The notes under the pieces are model-generated. The model did no database searches. It saw only the letters and a program-made list of their open reading frames with translations, and was not told where the DNA came from. A program made the translations under genes and the position numbers. A stretch of DNA of 64,000 bases from NCBI RefSeq assembly GCF_000612725.1, contig NZ_HG964453.1, forward strand, positions 422,106 through 486,105, in the 5' to 3' direction. The stretch is from Mycolicibacterium austroafricanum. GTDB lineage: Bacteria > Actinomycetota > Actinomycetes > Mycobacteriales > Mycobacteriaceae. Below, in pieces: positions 43,326-51,440 of the stretch (its first letter is position 1; every line of letters begins with the position of its first letter).

Positions 43326-43379
43326 CAATTCCCCTCTTAAGGGGGCAGTAGTCCTCCCAAACGGGGGGTCGCTTTGCTG
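43326..43379 (+). promoter_or_regulatory. 54-nt conserved regulatory element, copy A (mce side)
   Basis: 45 of 54 positions match 54753–54806 read on the opposite strand, with no gap. Shared blocks include CAATTC, GGGGGCA, AGTCCTC, AACGGGGG and TTTGCTG. Within it, CCCCTCTTAAGGGG and CCTCCC-AAAC-GGGGGG form two adjacent imperfect inverted repeats, as expected for two operator sites of a dimeric regulator. It ends 25 nt before an ATG (43405) and 336 nt before yrbE. Confidence 0.8.
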
Positions 43380-43404
43380 TGACGGCTGGCAGAGGCTAGT
43401 GAGC

Positions 43405-43518
43405 ATGACGAGCACCTTCGCCGCGAAGCGTCTGGCCCTGCACTCCGGTGAGTTGACGGCGTGCGGCACCGTCGGCCCTCCTGACGCCAGTGGATGTCCG
43501 AGTGGTGGTATCAGCTAG
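43405..43518 (+). CDS. Possible small protein or leader peptide (37 aa)
   Basis: An ATG frame of 37 codons (MTSTFAAKRLALHSGELTAC...) ending TAG, with two Cys, 25 nt downstream of conserved element A. In copy B the element lies 19 nt before the ATG of a P450, so this ATG occupies the equivalent site. AGAGG lies 9 nt upstream. It could be a real micro-protein, a leader for the mce transcript, or the remnant of a lost gene. No family recognised. Confidence 0.45.
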   Translation: MTSTFAAKRLALHSGELTACGTVGPPDASGCPSGGIS

Positions 43519-43522
43519 ATAC

Positions 43523-43550
43523 TTGAATAAGCGTAAAGCATGGATGTAAT
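43523..43550 (+). promoter_or_regulatory. Promoter-like sequence for the mce operon
   Basis: TTGAAT (4/6 to the -35 consensus) and TGTAAT (5/6 to -10) separated by 16 nt, in an AT-rich stretch about 165 nt before yrbE. Prediction only; mycobacterial promoters often lack a good -35. Confidence 0.35.
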
Positions 43551-43715
43551 CGGTGTTTACGGTTCAGATGCACAGAAAGCCAGTTATTGGTTATAGACAT
43601 CAGCGCAATGCGCCGCGTACTCTACCCAACGTCAACCGTCCACTTCGACTGTCGGGAGGGCCAGCGTGAACGATTCCGCCCGGCGAGATCGCCTCGGTGT
43701 CGTGTGGGTTGCGGC

Positions 43716-44489
43716 ATGCTGATCGCATCGCACCCCGCGACCAAGCCCGTCCGCGCACTCGGCGGCTTCTTCGCAATGTCGCTGGACACCTTCATATTGA
43801 TGTTCCAACGGCCATTCGCCTTTCGCGAATACGTCATTCAGACCTGGTTCGTTGCGCGCGTTTCCGTCCTCCCGGCGCTGATGCTGACCATGCCCTACTC
43901 GGTGCTCCTGGTCTTCACGTTCAACATCCTGCTCAATGAGTTTGGCGCGTCGGACTTCTCGGGAACGGGTGCGGCGATCGGCACGGTCAATCAGATCGGG
44001 CCGATTGTGACGGTGCTCGTCGTCTCCGGTGCCGGTGCGACGGCAATGTGCGCCGACCTGGGAGCGCGCACGATCCGTGACGAACTCGACGCACTGCGGG
44101 TGATGGGCATCAACCCTGTGCAGGCGTTGGTGGTGCCCCGGGTGCTTGCGGCCACCACCGTCGCCCTGGCCCTGTCCGCGTCGGTGATCATCGTCGGACT
44201 GGCCGGCGCATTCTTGTTCTGCGTCTACGTCCAGCACGTTTCCGCGGGAGCGTTCATCTCGGGCTTGACGCTGCTCACCGGCGCAGGCGATGTCGTCGTA
44301 TCACTGATCAAGGCAACCCTTTTCGGGGCGGCAGCCGGCCTGATCGCCTGTTACAAGGGCGTCTACGTCGGAGGCGGTCCCGCCGGGGTGGGCAACGCCG
44401 TCAACGAGACAGTGGTCTTCACCTTCATGGTGCTCTTCGCGATCAACGTGATCGTGACCGCGGTCGGTATTCAGTTCACGGTGTCGTGA
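43716..44489 (+). CDS. yrbEA: YrbE-type permease, first subunit of the Mce transporter
   Basis: A ~257-residue MlaE-family permease. There are about five to six hydrophobic segments and the conserved EF-P-like loop ARTIRDELDALRVMGINPVQALVVPRVLA. Starts with P-rich ALGGFFAMSLDTFILMF. The ATG at 43716 is chosen; a GTG 12 nt upstream is also possible. First gene of an eight-gene operon (yrbEA, yrbEB, mceA–F) encoding an ABC-type lipid importer; the ATPase (MceG/Mkl) is encoded elsewhere. Confidence 0.92.
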   Translation: MLIASHPATKPVRALGGFFAMSLDTFILMFQRPFAFREYVIQTWFVARVSVLPALMLTMPYSVLLVFTFNILLNEFGASDFSGTGAAIGTVNQIGPIVTVLVVSGAGATAMCADLGARTIRDELDALRVMGINPVQALVVPRVLAATTVALALSASVIIVGLAGAFLFCVYVQHVSAGAFISGLTLLTGAGDVVVSLIKATLFGAAAGLIACYKGVYVGGGPAGVGNAVNETVVFTFMVLFAINVIVTAVGIQFTVS

Positions 44490-44498
44490 GGTGACCGG

Positions 44499-45353
44499 AT
44501 GAGCGCCAGCGCGCCGAGCAAGCCGTTGGGACGGCTGCACATTCTTGTCGACGACTTCGCCGCGGGGTGGAACCGCATCGGCGCCCAGATGCGCTTCTAC
44601 GCCGAGACACTGGCCGCGGTTCCGGACGCGGTCGTGCACTATCGGACCGAGTTGTTGCGGTTGATCGCCCAGATGGGTCTCGGCAGCGGAGCGCTGGTCG
44701 TGGTCGGCGGCACCGTTGCGATCGTGGGCTTCCTGACCATGACGACGGGCGCCCTGGTTGCGGTGCAGGGATACAACCAGTTGGCGTCGGTGGGATTCGA
44801 GGCCCTCACCGGGTTCGCCTCGGCGTTCTTCAACGTGCGGTTGATCGTACCGGGGACCACCTCGGTGGCATTGTCCGCCACGATCGGCGCCGCGGCGACT
44901 GCCCAGCTGGGTGCGATGCGGATCAACGAGGAGATCGACGCCTTGGAGGTGATCGGCATCCGCAGCGTCACCTACCTTGCCGCCACCCGCGTTCTGGCCG
45001 GCGTGATCGTGGTGATCCCGCTCTACTGCGTAGCGGTGATGATGGCCTTCCTGGCCGCCCGTTTCGGTACGACGGTGATCTACGGACAGGGGTCGGGCGT
45101 TTACGACCACTACTTCGGCACGTTCCTGAGCCCCACCGACCTCATCTGGTCGTTCTTTCAGTGCGTGGCCATGACGGTGGTCATCATGCTCGTGCACACC
45201 TACTACGGCTTCACGGCCTCGGGTGGCCCCGCCGGCGTCGGCGAGGCGGTGGGACGGGCAGTTCGTACCTCGATGGTCGTCGCGTCGGTGGAGATCGTGA
45301 TGATCTCGCTGGCCGTCTACGGCCAGTCCGGCAACTTCAACCTCGCGGGTTGA
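44499..45353 (+). CDS. yrbEB: YrbE-type permease, second subunit of the Mce transporter
   Basis: A 284-residue MlaE-family permease with the same loop, GAMRINEEIDALEVIGIRSVTYLAATRVLA, and hydrophobic segments such as GALVVVGGTVAIVGFLTMTTGALVAVQGY. It starts 9 nt after yrbEA (GAGGTGACCGG upstream). Forms the membrane channel with the first YrbE. Confidence 0.93.
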   Translation: MSASAPSKPLGRLHILVDDFAAGWNRIGAQMRFYAETLAAVPDAVVHYRTELLRLIAQMGLGSGALVVVGGTVAIVGFLTMTTGALVAVQGYNQLASVGFEALTGFASAFFNVRLIVPGTTSVALSATIGAAATAQLGAMRINEEIDALEVIGIRSVTYLAATRVLAGVIVVIPLYCVAVMMAFLAARFGTTVIYGQGSGVYDHYFGTFLSPTDLIWSFFQCVAMTVVIMLVHTYYGFTASGGPAGVGEAVGRAVRTSMVVASVEIVMISLAVYGQSGNFNLAG

Positions 45354-45355
45354 CC

Positions 45356-46750
45356 GTGCAGCCGCGCCCGGGTGGACCCCGTATCCACAACGCCTGGTGG
45401 ACCGCGATCCTTCTGGTGATGGTCGCTGTCTTCCTCGTGGTCACGGCCGGGGTCTACAACGGTAGGTTCCGCGCCTATGTGCCGGTCTCTTTGACGTCGG
45501 ACCGGTCCGGGCTGGTGATGGAGACCGGCGCCAAGGTCAAACTGCGCGGCGTCGAGGTCGGACGGGTCAAGAACATCAGCGGCGGCGACGGCCCAGCCAG
45601 ACTGGAACTGGCCATCTACCCCGACCAGATCCAGTTCATTCCGGCCAATGTGCAGGCACAGATCCAGGCCACCACCGCCTTCGGTGCGAAGTTCGTCGAC
45701 CTCGTGTATCCGGCCGACCCGAGCCCGGACCGGCTTGCCGCCGGTGCGGTGTTGCGGTCCACCAACGTCAGCACCGAGGTCAACACCATCTTCGAGAACC
45801 TGTCCGAGCTCCTGCAGATGATCGACCCGGCGAAGCTCAACGCGGTGCTGACCGCTGTGGCAGACGGGGTTCGGGGCAAAGGCGAGCGGATGGGACAGGC
45901 TGCCACCGACCTGAACGTGGTCCTCACCGCGCTCAACGAACGCAACGAGACGATCCGGCAGGACTGGCGCTCGTTCAAGGACTTCAACGACACCTACGCC
46001 ACCGTCGCCTCCGACATCATCACGATCCTGGACGGTGCGAGCACGACCAGCGCCACCGTGGTCGACCACGCCGACGAATTGGATGCGCTGCTGCTCAACA
46101 CAATTGGTCTGACGCGGTCAGGAACCGAGCTGCTTGGGTCCAGCAAAGACAGCCTAGTCGGACTGGTCAGCACGCTCGAACCGACGACCGGCCTGCTGCA
46201 CAAGTACAGCCCGGTGTACACCTGCTGGCTGCAGGGGACGACCTGGTTCCTCGACAACGGGGGTTTCGATGTCTGGGGTGGGCGCAACGGACGCTCGATC
46301 GAACTCGACGTCGGCCTTCTGTTCGGCAACGACCCCTACAAGTATCCCGAAAACCTGCCCGTCATCGCCGCAAAGGGCGGTCCCGGCGGCCGGCCCGGGT
46401 GCGGATCGCTGCCCGACGCCACCAAGAACTTCCCGGTCCGCCAGCTCATCACGAACACCGGATGGGGCAGGGGGGTGGACATCCGGCCGAATCCCGGTAT
46501 CGGCCATCCCTGTTGGGCGAACTACTTCCCGGTGACTCGTGCGAATCCGGAGCCACCGAGTATCAGGCAGTGCCTGCCCGGTCCTGCGCCGGGGCCCATC
46601 CCATACCCGGGGGCGCCGCCCTACGGAGCACCTCTCTACGGCCCGGGCGGTGTACCGCTGTTCCCAGGAGTGGCCCCCGCCCCACCCGCGCCACCCGCCG
46701 CGCTCGCGCCACCCGCGCCACCCGCGCCACCCACAGCACCCGCCCCGTGA
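45356..46750 (+). CDS. mceA: Mce family protein MceA
   Basis: A ~464-residue Mce protein. The N-terminal membrane anchor (AILLVMVAVFLVVTAGVYNG) is followed by the MCE/MlaD domain (VSLTSDRSGLVMETGAKVKLRGVEVGRVKNI), a long helical region (ENLSELLQMIDPAKLNAVLTAVADGVRG) and a Pro-rich tail. The tail (APAPPAPPAALAPPAPPAPP) comes from repeated CCACCCGC-like units near 46676–46740. The start is either GTG 45356 or TTG 45350 overlapping the yrbEB stop. Part of the hexameric MceA–F tube that carries lipid across the periplasm. Confidence 0.92.
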   Translation: MQPRPGGPRIHNAWWTAILLVMVAVFLVVTAGVYNGRFRAYVPVSLTSDRSGLVMETGAKVKLRGVEVGRVKNISGGDGPARLELAIYPDQIQFIPANVQAQIQATTAFGAKFVDLVYPADPSPDRLAAGAVLRSTNVSTEVNTIFENLSELLQMIDPAKLNAVLTAVADGVRGKGERMGQAATDLNVVLTALNERNETIRQDWRSFKDFNDTYATVASDIITILDGASTTSATVVDHADELDALLLNTIGLTRSGTELLGSSKDSLVGLVSTLEPTTGLLHKYSPVYTCWLQGTTWFLDNGGFDVWGGRNGRSIELDVGLLFGNDPYKYPENLPVIAAKGGPGGRPGCGSLPDATKNFPVRQLITNTGWGRGVDIRPNPGIGHPCWANYFPVTRANPEPPSIRQCLPGPAPGPIPYPGAPPYGAPLYGPGGVPLFPGVAPAPPAPPAALAPPAPPAPPTAPAP

Positions 46751-46781
46751 CACGACCACACCGACCACAGGAGACAGCACC

Positions 46782-47810
46782 GTGAAGGACGACTTCAAGG
46801 GCGCGGCGTGGCGCCTGCTGGTTTTCCTGTCGGTGTGTGCGTTGGCGACGTTCGCGCTGTTGACGGTGTTCGCTCAGTTCCGATTCGGCGACGGCAGAAC
46901 CTATTTCGCCGAGTTCGACAACGTGTCCGGACTCAAGAGTGACGACCTCGTGCGGATCGCCGGGGTCGAGGTGGGCAACATCGAGGACATCTCGTTCAAG
47001 GCCGACTCCACGGTCCGCGTCGAGTTCTCCGCCGACGAATCAGTCGTCGTCACCGATGGGACCCGCGCGGCGATCCGCTACGACAACGTCATCGGTGGGC
47101 GGTACCTGGCGCTGGAGGAAGGGGCCGGGGGGCTTCGCGCACTGCCGGCCGGCGGGACGATCCCGGTGACGCGAACGCAGCCCGCTCTCGACCTGGATTC
47201 GGTTATCGGCGGCTTCCGGCCGTTGTTCCGGGCCCTCGACGCGGACCAGGTGAATGCACTGAGCGGCCAGTTGATTTCGGCACTTCAAGGCCAAGGCGCC
47301 ACCATCGGCTCCTTCCTCGAGCAGGCGGCGGCGGTGACCAACACTCTGGCCGACCGGGACATGCTGATCGGTCAGGTCGTCGACAACCTCAATGTGGTGC
47401 TCGGCTCGCTGGGCGGTCAGACCGATCGCCTCGACCTCGCGGTGACGTCACTGTCGGAACTGGTGCACGGGCTCGCCGAGCGCCGCGTCGACATCTCGAA
47501 CAGCCTGGCCTACATCGACGCTGCCGCGGGATCGGTCGCAGACCTTCTGGCCCAGTCCCGCGAGCCGTTCTCCACAGTGGTGCACGAGACGGACCGCAGT
47601 GCCGGGATCGCCGTGGCCGACCACGTCTATCTCGACAACCTGCTCAACACACTGCCGGACAAGTACCGCGCGCTGGGACGCCAGGGGATGTACGGCGACT
47701 TCTTCAGCTTCTACCTCTGCGAGCTCGTGCTCAAGCTCAACGGCAAAGGTGGTCAACCGGTGTACGTGAAGATCGCCGGGCAGGACTCGGGCAGGTGTGC
47801 ACCGAAATGA
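46782..47810 (+). CDS. mceB: Mce family protein MceB
   Basis: A 342-residue Mce protein: N-terminal anchor (LLVFLSVCALATFALLTVFA), MCE domain (TYFAEFDNVSGLKSDDLVRIAGVEVGNIEDI; DNVIGGRYLALEEG), helical barrel region and the conserved C-terminal FFSFYLCELVLKLNGKGG with a Cys typical of MceB. The GTG has AGGAG at 8 nt. The stop overlaps mceC. Confidence 0.92.
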   Translation: MKDDFKGAAWRLLVFLSVCALATFALLTVFAQFRFGDGRTYFAEFDNVSGLKSDDLVRIAGVEVGNIEDISFKADSTVRVEFSADESVVVTDGTRAAIRYDNVIGGRYLALEEGAGGLRALPAGGTIPVTRTQPALDLDSVIGGFRPLFRALDADQVNALSGQLISALQGQGATIGSFLEQAAAVTNTLADRDMLIGQVVDNLNVVLGSLGGQTDRLDLAVTSLSELVHGLAERRVDISNSLAYIDAAAGSVADLLAQSREPFSTVVHETDRSAGIAVADHVYLDNLLNTLPDKYRALGRQGMYGDFFSFYLCELVLKLNGKGGQPVYVKIAGQDSGRCAPK

Positions 47811-49039
47811 AATCGTTCGCTGAGCGCAGCCCGTTGGCGATCGGGATCGTCGGCGCTGCCGCCGTCTCCGCCGTCGTCGTCGGCGCGCTGCAGTACCAGA
47901 ACCTCCCGCTGGTCAACCAGGTCAACTCCTACTCTGCCTACTTCGCCGACGCGGGTGGGCTCTTCACCGGCGCCACCGTGGAGGTATCCGGCTACCCAGC
48001 GGGCAGGGTGTCGGACATCGAACTCGACGGTGCTGCGGTGCTTGTGCGCTTCACCGTCGACAAGAACATCACGATGGGCGAGCTGACAGAGGCCGGGATC
48101 AAGACGAAGAGCCTGCTGGGAACCAAGATGCTCGCGGTGATACCGCATGGCGGCGGGCGGCTCGACGGTCCGATCCCGATGAGCCGGACGGTGTCGCCCT
48201 ATCAACTGCCCGACGCGCTTGGCGATCTCGCGGACACCATCAGCGGGCTGGACACCGATCAACTGTCGGACTCGCTGTCCACGGTTTCGGAGGCCTTCGC
48301 CCACACTCCCGAGGAACTGAGAGACGCCGTGCAGGGCGTGGCGCGATTCGCCCAGACCCTCAACGAACGCGATGCCCAGCTTCGCAAACTACTCGACGAC
48401 GCGGCCAAGGCGACCGGCGTCCTGGCCCACCGCAGCGATCAGGTCGCCCGCCTCATCTCCGACACCAACGCGTTGCTTGCACAGTTGCGGACGCAGAGCG
48501 ACGCGGTCAACCAGATCTGGGTGAACATTTCCGCTGCGGCACAACAGCTGAAGGGTTTCATCGCCGAGAACCGCCAACAGCTGCGGCCGGCGCTGGACAA
48601 GCTCAACGGGGTGCTGGCGATCGTCGACAACCGCAAGGAGCGACTCCAGGAGGCGGTCAAACTGCTCAACAAGTACGCGATGTCGCTGGGGGAGTCGCTG
48701 TCGTCCGGGCCGTTCTTCAAGGCGTACGTGGCCAACCTGCTGCCCGGTCAGTTCGTCCAACCGTTCGTGGATGCCGCCTTCTCCGACCTGGGGCTGGACC
48801 CGAATGTGTTGCCGCCGTCGCAGCTGACCGACCCGCAGACCGGTCAGCCGGGCACGCCCGCTCTGCCGGTGCCCTACCCCCGCACCGGACAGGGCGGCGA
48901 GCCGCACCTGAACCTGCCGGACGCCATCACCGGCAAGCCGGGCGACCCGCGCTATCCGTATCGCGAGCCGTTGCCCGCGCCTGCGCCTGGCGGTCCTCCG
49001 CCGGGACCACCGGCGCTCCAACCGGTGGGACCACGATGA
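47807..49039 (+). CDS. mceC: Mce family protein MceC
   Basis: A ~410-residue Mce protein starting at the ATG that overlaps the mceB stop (ATGA); a GTG at 47795 is an alternative. N-terminal anchor IGIVGAAAVSAVVVGAL, MCE domain (NSYSAYFADAGGLFTGATVEVSGYPAGRVSDI; KTKSLLGTKMLAVIP), helical region and a Pro/Gly-rich C-terminus (PAPAPGGPPPGPPALQPVGP). Confidence 0.92.
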   Translation: MKSFAERSPLAIGIVGAAAVSAVVVGALQYQNLPLVNQVNSYSAYFADAGGLFTGATVEVSGYPAGRVSDIELDGAAVLVRFTVDKNITMGELTEAGIKTKSLLGTKMLAVIPHGGGRLDGPIPMSRTVSPYQLPDALGDLADTISGLDTDQLSDSLSTVSEAFAHTPEELRDAVQGVARFAQTLNERDAQLRKLLDDAAKATGVLAHRSDQVARLISDTNALLAQLRTQSDAVNQIWVNISAAAQQLKGFIAENRQQLRPALDKLNGVLAIVDNRKERLQEAVKLLNKYAMSLGESLSSGPFFKAYVANLLPGQFVQPFVDAAFSDLGLDPNVLPPSQLTDPQTGQPGTPALPVPYPRTGQGGEPHLNLPDAITGKPGDPRYPYREPLPAPAPGGPPPGPPALQPVGPR

Positions 49040-50301
49040 GCGCGAGACTGCGCCGAGCACGTGGCGCGCTGGCCGCTGTGCTGGTGCTCACCCTGGCAGC
49101 CGGGTTCCTGGTCGCGGCCCGGGCCGCAGACCATGTCGAAAGAATCTGGGTGACAGCATATTTCGAGAACAGCAACGGGCTTTTCGCCGGCGACGACGTA
49201 CGCATCCTCGGCGTGCCCGTGGGCCGGGTCGACAGTATCCGTCCGGAACCCACGCGGGCCAGGATCACGTTCTGGGTGGACCGCAGATACCCCGTCCCGG
49301 CCGATGCCAAGGCAGTGATCTTGTCCCCCCAGCTGGTGACGGGTCGGGCGATCCAGCTGACACCCGCCTACACCGGGGGACCGGTGATGCCGACCGGCAC
49401 GGTCGTCGGGCAGGAGCGCACCGCCGTTCCGGTGGAATGGGACGACGTGCGAGTTCAACTGCAGCGCTTGACGAAACTCCTTCGGCCGACCGAGCCAGGG
49501 GGCGTCAGCACCCTTGGCGCGTTCATCAACACCACCGCCGACAACCTGCGAGGGCAGGGGGCGAACATCCGCCAGACCGTCGTCAAACTGTCCCAGGCCC
49601 TCGCGATACTGGGGGATCACAGCGACGACATCTTCACCACCTTCACCAATCTGTCGACACTGGTGTCGGCGCTGCACGACAGCGCCGACCTCCTGGAGCA
49701 GCTCAACCAGAACATGGCGGCGGTGACGTCGCTGATTGCCGACGATCCACAGAAGGTCGCGCGCACAGTGCAGGATCTGGGCGGGGTCATCGGTGACGTC
49801 AAGGAGTTCGCGGACGACAACAGAGAAGCGATCGGCACCGCCACGGACACGCTTGCCTCCGTCAGCACCGCGCTGGTCGACAGCCTCGACGATCTCAAAC
49901 AGACGCTGCATATCGCCCCGGGGACGGTGGCGAACTTCCACAACATCTTCGAGCCGGCCAACGGCTCACTGACGGGCGCGCTCGCCGTGAACAACTTCGC
50001 CAACCCCATCAGCTTCATCTGCGGTGCGATCCAGGCCGCCTCCCGGCACGGCGCCGAGCAGTCGGCGAAGCTGTGTGCGCAGTACCTTGCGCCCATCGTC
50101 AAGAACCGGCAGTACAACTTCCCCCCGATCGGCGAGAACCTCCTGGTGGGAACACAAGCCAGGCCCAACGAGGTCACCTACAGCGAGGACTGGCTACGGC
50201 CCGACTTCGTCCCGCCCGCCGATCAACCGCAAGCAGTCGCGGTCGACCCGGACGCCGGCCTGCAGGGAATGATGGTGCCCGCGGGCGGAGGTGTGTCATG
50301 A
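49036..50301 (+). CDS. mceD: Mce family protein MceD
   Basis: A 421-residue Mce protein. Anchor ALAAVLVLTLAAGFLVAARA, MCE domain (VTAYFENSNGLFAGDDVRILGVPVGRVDSI), long helical region (TLGAFINTTADNLRGQGANIRQTVVKLSQAL), then the conserved NFANPISFICGAIQAASRHGAEQSAKLC found in MceD proteins. 4-nt overlaps at both ends. Confidence 0.92.
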   Translation: MSARLRRARGALAAVLVLTLAAGFLVAARAADHVERIWVTAYFENSNGLFAGDDVRILGVPVGRVDSIRPEPTRARITFWVDRRYPVPADAKAVILSPQLVTGRAIQLTPAYTGGPVMPTGTVVGQERTAVPVEWDDVRVQLQRLTKLLRPTEPGGVSTLGAFINTTADNLRGQGANIRQTVVKLSQALAILGDHSDDIFTTFTNLSTLVSALHDSADLLEQLNQNMAAVTSLIADDPQKVARTVQDLGGVIGDVKEFADDNREAIGTATDTLASVSTALVDSLDDLKQTLHIAPGTVANFHNIFEPANGSLTGALAVNNFANPISFICGAIQAASRHGAEQSAKLCAQYLAPIVKNRQYNFPPIGENLLVGTQARPNEVTYSEDWLRPDFVPPADQPQAVAVDPDAGLQGMMVPAGGGVS

Positions 50302-51440
50302 GTCGAACGTGGCGGCGCCGGATCATGTTGAGCGCCGCGACGATTGCCGTCGTGATGGGGATGTCCGGTTGCGCCGACTGGCAAGGTTTGAACTCGCTGC
50401 CGATGCCGGGCACCGAGGGCGGCGGCCCCGGCTCGTTCGTGATACAGGCGCAACTGCCCGACGTCAACAACATCCAGCCGAATTCCCGGGTCCGTGTCGG
50501 CGATGTCAACGTCGGCACGGTGACCAAGGTCGAGCGCCAGGGCTGGCACGCATTGCTGACGATGCGCCTCAACGCCGATGTGAACCTGCCCGAAAACTCG
50601 ACGGTCACAATCGGTCTGACCAGCATCCTGGGGTCATTACACATCGAGTTGTCGCCGCCCGCCGGGGCCGCGCCGGTGGGGCGACTACACGACGGCTCGC
50701 TCATCCCGCTGTCGAGTGGAGGTGCGTTCCCGAGCACAGAGCAGACCCTGGCGGCGCTGTCGATGGTCCTCAACGGGGGCGGGCTCGGTCAGGTGCAGGA
50801 CATCACCGAGGCGTTCTCCACCGCCTTCGACGGCCGGGAACATGACGTGCGCAGCTTGATCGGTCAGTTGGAGACCTTCGCGCGCAACGTCAACGACCAG
50901 ACCGGTGACATCATCGCCGCCACCGAGAGCCTCAACAATCTGGTGGGACAATTCGCCGCCCAACGGCCGGTGCTCGACCACGCCCTGCAGACCATTCCCG
51001 ACGCCCTGGCCGTGCTCGACGGGGAGCGACAGAACCTCATCGAGACCGCCGACCAGTTCGGCAAGTTCAGCGCGCTCACGGTCGACACGGTCAACAAGAC
51101 GAAGGACAACCTGGTCAAGGAGCTCAACGATGTCGGACCCGTGCTGGCGTCGCTTGCCGATGCAGGTCCGAGTATGACCCGGGCGCTCTCTCTCATCCCG
51201 ACCTTCCCGTTCCCGAACGAAACGATCGAGAAATGGCAGCGCGGTGATTACGCGAACCTGACGGCGATCGCCGACCTCACGCTCAGCCGCATCGATGCGG
51301 GCATGTTCACCGGAACCCGTTGGGAGGGCGACCTGACCGAGCTGGAACTGCAGTGGGGGCGCACGATCGGCCAGTTCCCCAGCCCCTACACCCGGGCCAA
51401 CCCCTTGACGGTGCCCTACCGCTGGGATCAGGGGCCGTAG
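50298..51440 (+). CDS. mceE: Mce lipoprotein MceE
   Basis: A 380-residue Mce lipoprotein. The signal sequence RRRIMLSAATIAVVMGMSG precedes lipidation Cys25. The MCE domain follows (FVIQAQLPDVNNIQPNSRVRVGDVNVGTVTKV; ILGSLHIELSPP), with the start-of-helix FSTAFDGREHDVRSLIGQLE. Conserved C-terminus ANPLTVPYRWDQGP. Lipid anchoring of one subunit (LprM/MceE type) is the rule in mycobacterial mce operons. Overlaps mceD by 4 nt. Confidence 0.93.
   Translation: MSRTWRRRIMLSAATIAVVMGMSGCADWQGLNSLPMPGTEGGGPGSFVIQAQLPDVNNIQPNSRVRVGDVNVGTVTKVERQGWHALLTMRLNADVNLPENSTVTIGLTSILGSLHIELSPPAGAAPVGRLHDGSLIPLSSGGAFPSTEQTLAALSMVLNGGGLGQVQDITEAFSTAFDGREHDVRSLIGQLETFARNVNDQTGDIIAATESLNNLVGQFAAQRPVLDHALQTIPDALAVLDGERQNLIETADQFGKFSALTVDTVNKTKDNLVKELNDVGPVLASLADAGPSMTRALSLIPTFPFPNETIEKWQRGDYANLTAIADLTLSRIDAGMFTGTRWEGDLTELELQWGRTIGQFPSPYTRANPLTVPYRWDQGP

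Larger units (their letters stand above)
43239..43715. other. 477-nt control region upstream of the mce operon
   Basis: Between the TetR stop and yrbE. It contains the 54-nt conserved element (43326–43379), a 37-codon ORF (43405–43518) and, from 43519 on, an AT-rich tract with a promoter-like pair at 43523–43550. The last ~150 nt before yrbE show nothing else recognisable. Confidence 0.6.

Noticed and set aside
46676..46748. Short tandem CCACCCGC-like units, checked as a possible repeat array
   Set aside because: They encode the Ala/Pro-rich tail of MceA in frame; a coding low-complexity region, not a CRISPR or regulatory array.
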